In this document: piece by piece, positions 61,686 to 64,000 of the stretch
Layout of the letters: every line of letters begins with the position of its first letter
Numbering within the stretch: position 1 is the first letter of the stretch
Assembly: GCA_014380365.1 (NCBI GenBank)
Contig: JACMJZ010000032.1
Location: 251,639 to 315,638 of the forward strand
Direction: 5' to 3'
DNA length: 64,000 bases
Origin: Pyrinomonadaceae bacterium
Lineage (GTDB): Bacteria > Acidobacteriota > Blastocatellia > Pyrinomonadales > Pyrinomonadaceae
Program-made: the position numbers and the translations under genes
The notes under the pieces: generated by a model
What the model was told of the DNA's origin: nothing
Seen by the model: the letters and a program-made list of their open reading frames with translations, nothing else
The model's database searches: none

Positions 61686-63800
61686 ATGGCTAAGCAAGAT
61701 CTAAATCTGACGAGGAATATCGGCATCATGGCCCACATTGATGCTGGTAAGACCACCACCACCGAACGTGTTCTCTATTACACGGGCATTACGCACAAGA
61801 TCGGCGAAGTGCACGAGGGGACCGCGACGATGGACTGGATGGAACAGGAGCAGGAGCGTGGCATCACGATCACCAGCGCTGCGACCACCTGTTACTGGGA
61901 ACGCAACAGCATAGATCACCGCATCAATATTATTGACACTCCTGGCCACGTCGATTTCACGATGGAAGTTGAGCGTTCACTGCGCGTGCTTGACGGCGCA
62001 GTCGCGGTGTTCGACGGCGTCGCCGGCGTTGAGCCGCAGTCGGAAACCGTGTGGCGGCAAGCGGACAAGTATGGCGTGCCCAGAATTTGTTTTATCAACA
62101 AACTCGACCGCGCCGGCGCTTCGTTTGATCGATCCTTCCAATCAATTATTGACCGCCTGGGCGCCAACCCTGTCGCCATCCAAATTCCCATCGGACTTGA
62201 AGATCAACTCAAAGGCGTCGTCGATCTAATCTCGATGAAGGGGTTGATCTGGAGCGACGAGAGCAAGGGTTCGAATTACGAGACAGTCGAGATTCCCGAA
62301 GATTTAAAAGCAGAGGCTACTGCCGCTCGTGAAAAACTGGTGGAAGCGGTGTCGTCTGTCGACGACGGCTTGATGCACAAGTACATCGAAGGCGAAGAGA
62401 TTTCCGAGGCCGAGATTCGCAAAGCTTTGCGTAAGGGAACGCTGGAGTTGAAGTTGGTTCCGGTGGTGACCGGTTCTGCTTTCAAGAACAAGGGCGTGCA
62501 GACGCTGCTCGACGCCGTCGTCGATTACCTGCCGTCACCGCTGGATATTCCGCCGGTTGAGGGAATCAATCCTAAAACAGGCGAGACTGAAGCCCGTCCT
62601 CCTGATGCCAGCGCACCTTTTTCCGGTCTGGTTTTCAAGATCATGGCTGACAAGCACCTCGGTCAGCTTTCCTTCGTGCGACTTTACAGCGGCACAATCA
62701 AGGCTGGCTCCTACGCCTACAATCCAATCAAAGGGACCAAGGAACGCGTCGGCCGTCTGTTGCGCATGCACGCAAACAAGCGCGAAGACATTGAAGATGC
62801 AAGCGCTGGCGAAATCATCGCAATCGGCGGCATGAAGCAAGTGACTACCGGCGATACGGTCTGTGATGAGAACAAACCAATCATCCTCGAGCGAATGGAG
62901 TTTCCCGCTCCGGTGATTCGGGTTGCGGTCGAACCCAAGACCCGCCAGGACCAGGACAAACTGGGCGTGGCCCTGAATCGTCTGGCGCAGGAAGATCCGT
63001 CGTTCAACGTTTCAACCGACCCGGAAACCGGCCAGACGATTATCGCCGGCATGGGCGAGCTTCATCTGGAAATCATCGTTGACCGCATGAAGCGTGAATT
63101 CGGTGTGGAAGCGAATGTCGGCAAGCCGCAGGTGGCGTATCGCGAAACGATTACCCAGCCGGCGCCCGGGAAAGAGATATTCAAGAAGCAGACTGGTGGT
63201 CGCGGACAGTTTGGTCACGTCGAGATCGAGATCGAGCCGGCGCCCGGCGAAGGCTTTGTTTTCGAGAACAAGATTACCGGCGGCGCGATTCCTCGCGAAT
63301 TCATCAAGCCCGTCGAACAGGGAATCAGAGACGCGATGGAGCGCGGCTTCCTGGCGGGCTACGAGCTGGTGGACATTCGTGTGCGTCTGGTTTATGGCTC
63401 GTACCACGAGGTCGATTCCGACGAGCGTTCATTCCACATTGCAGGGTCGATGGCATTTCAGGATGCAGTGAGAAAAGCTAAGCCGGTTCTGCTGGAGCCA
63501 ATCATGCGAATCGAAGTCGTGACCCCAAACGACTACACCGGACCAGTCAACGGCGACTTGAGTTCGCGTCGCGGCAAGATCGAAAGCATGGAGCCCCGCG
63601 TAGGCGGCGCCCAGGTCATCACATCGTTTGTTCCTCTTTCAGAGATGTTTGGTTATACGACGGATTTACGTTCGGCGACGCAGGGACGTGCAACTTCGAC
63701 GATGCACTTCGAACGTTATGAGCAGGCGCCCAAGAACATTGCCGAAGAGGTAATCGCCAAGGTTCAGGGTAACGGCGGCACCGGCACGGCGCGAGTCTAG
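61686..63800 (+). CDS. fusA: Elongation factor G
   Basis: 704 residues, full length. G1 [19 protein letters not shown], switch [20 protein letters not shown]3 [16 protein letters not shown]4 NKLDRAG, G5 [10 protein letters not shown]. Domain IV has [15 protein letters not shown] and [15 protein letters not shown]; domain V has [12 protein letters not shown]. Translocase of the ribosome. Third gene of the str operon, 23 bases before tuf. Confidence 0.98.
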   Translation: MAKQDLNLTRNIGIMAHIDAGKTTTTERVLYYTGITHKIGEVHEGTATMDWMEQEQERGITITSAATTCYWERNSIDHRINIIDTPGHVDFTMEVERSLRVLDGAVAVFDGVAGVEPQSETVWRQADKYGVPRICFINKLDRAGASFDRSFQSIIDRLGANPVAIQIPIGLEDQLKGVVDLISMKGLIWSDESKGSNYETVEIPEDLKAEATAAREKLVEAVSSVDDGLMHKYIEGEEISEAEIRKALRKGTLELKLVPVVTGSAFKNKGVQTLLDAVVDYLPSPLDIPPVEGINPKTGETEARPPDASAPFSGLVFKIMADKHLGQLSFVRLYSGTIKAGSYAYNPIKGTKERVGRLLRMHANKREDIEDASAGEIIAIGGMKQVTTGDTVCDENKPIILERMEFPAPVIRVAVEPKTRQDQDKLGVALNRLAQEDPSFNVSTDPETGQTIIAGMGELHLEIIVDRMKREFGVEANVGKPQVAYRETITQPAPGKEIFKKQTGGRGQFGHVEIEIEPAPGEGFVFENKITGGAIPREFIKPVEQGIRDAMERGFLAGYELVDIRVRLVYGSYHEVDSDERSFHIAGSMAFQDAVRKAKPVLLEPIMRIEVVTPNDYTGPVNGDLSSRRGKIESMEPRVGGAQVITSFVPLSEMFGYTTDLRSATQGRATSTMHFERYEQAPKNIAEEVIAKVQGNGGTGTARV

Positions 63801-63823
63801 CGAATAGGCGAGGAAAATCAGAG

Positions 63824-64000
<177 letters not shown>

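Overview
The window reads as part of an Acidobacteriota chromosome, probably class Blastocatellia. This is an inference from gene style (frequent TTG and GTG starts, PxKF/HYR/DUF11 secreted proteins, many intergenic hairpin repeats), not from a search. No rRNA, tRNA, CRISPR array, transposase or integrase was seen.

Layout. Left edge (1-4.2 kb): the start of a phosphate acetyltransferase gene, a DUF1232 membrane protein, a solitary GH24 lysozyme, and two cell-envelope genes (mpl, peptidoglycan recycling; kdsD, arabinose-5-phosphate isomerase). From about 4.3 to 54.3 kb there is a very large surface-polysaccharide region in three blocks. (1) 4.3-23.1 kb, mostly minus strand: GDP-fucose genes (fcl, gmd), a second gmd paralogue coupled to rfbC, several glycosyltransferases, two tandem paralogous GT-like proteins (one fused to a methyltransferase), a PhyH oxygenase, a sugar C-methyltransferase and the ABC exporter wzm/wzt. 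(2) 23.4-27.7 kb: two secreted proteins (parallel beta-helix; giant DUF11/HYR/PxKF protein). (3) 28.1-54.3 kb, mostly plus strand: dTDP-rhamnose genes (rfbB, rfbD, later rfbA and an rfbC-like cupin), a Wzc-type tyrosine autokinase, a DegT aminotransferase, an SxtJ/DUF5989/carbamoyltransferase module, many glycosyltransferases, FkbM methyltransferases, epimerases, an acyltransferase, a polytopic membrane protein and an asparagine synthetase. Right edge (54.3-64 kb): a secreted kinase-like protein, a LigD-type DNA ligase, a thioredoxin-reductase-like flavoprotein, a PKD/OmpA-like protein, a TPR lipoprotein, then the str operon rpsL-rpsG-fusA-tuf.

How the genes fit together: nucleotide sugars (GDP-fucose or another GDP-6-deoxyhexose, dTDP-rhamnose, probably an amino sugar and UDP-sugar epimers) feed about twelve glycosyltransferases. 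Methyl, carbamoyl and acyl groups are added. Export is probably through Wzm/Wzt, whose Wzt carries a C-terminal extension of the type that recognises modified chain ends.

The most unusual content is not a whole gene. There are four decayed gene remnants inside the glycan locus: a twice-frameshifted methyltransferase, a rearranged kdsD scrap, and the 3' ends of a methyltransferase and of a C-methyltransferase lying beside intact paralogues. There are also several families of dispersed inverted repeats, one of which supplies the stop codons of three genes. Genes of unknown function worth following are the tandem GT-like pair, the His-rich 42911-43915 protein and the secreted kinase-like protein at 54307-55263.
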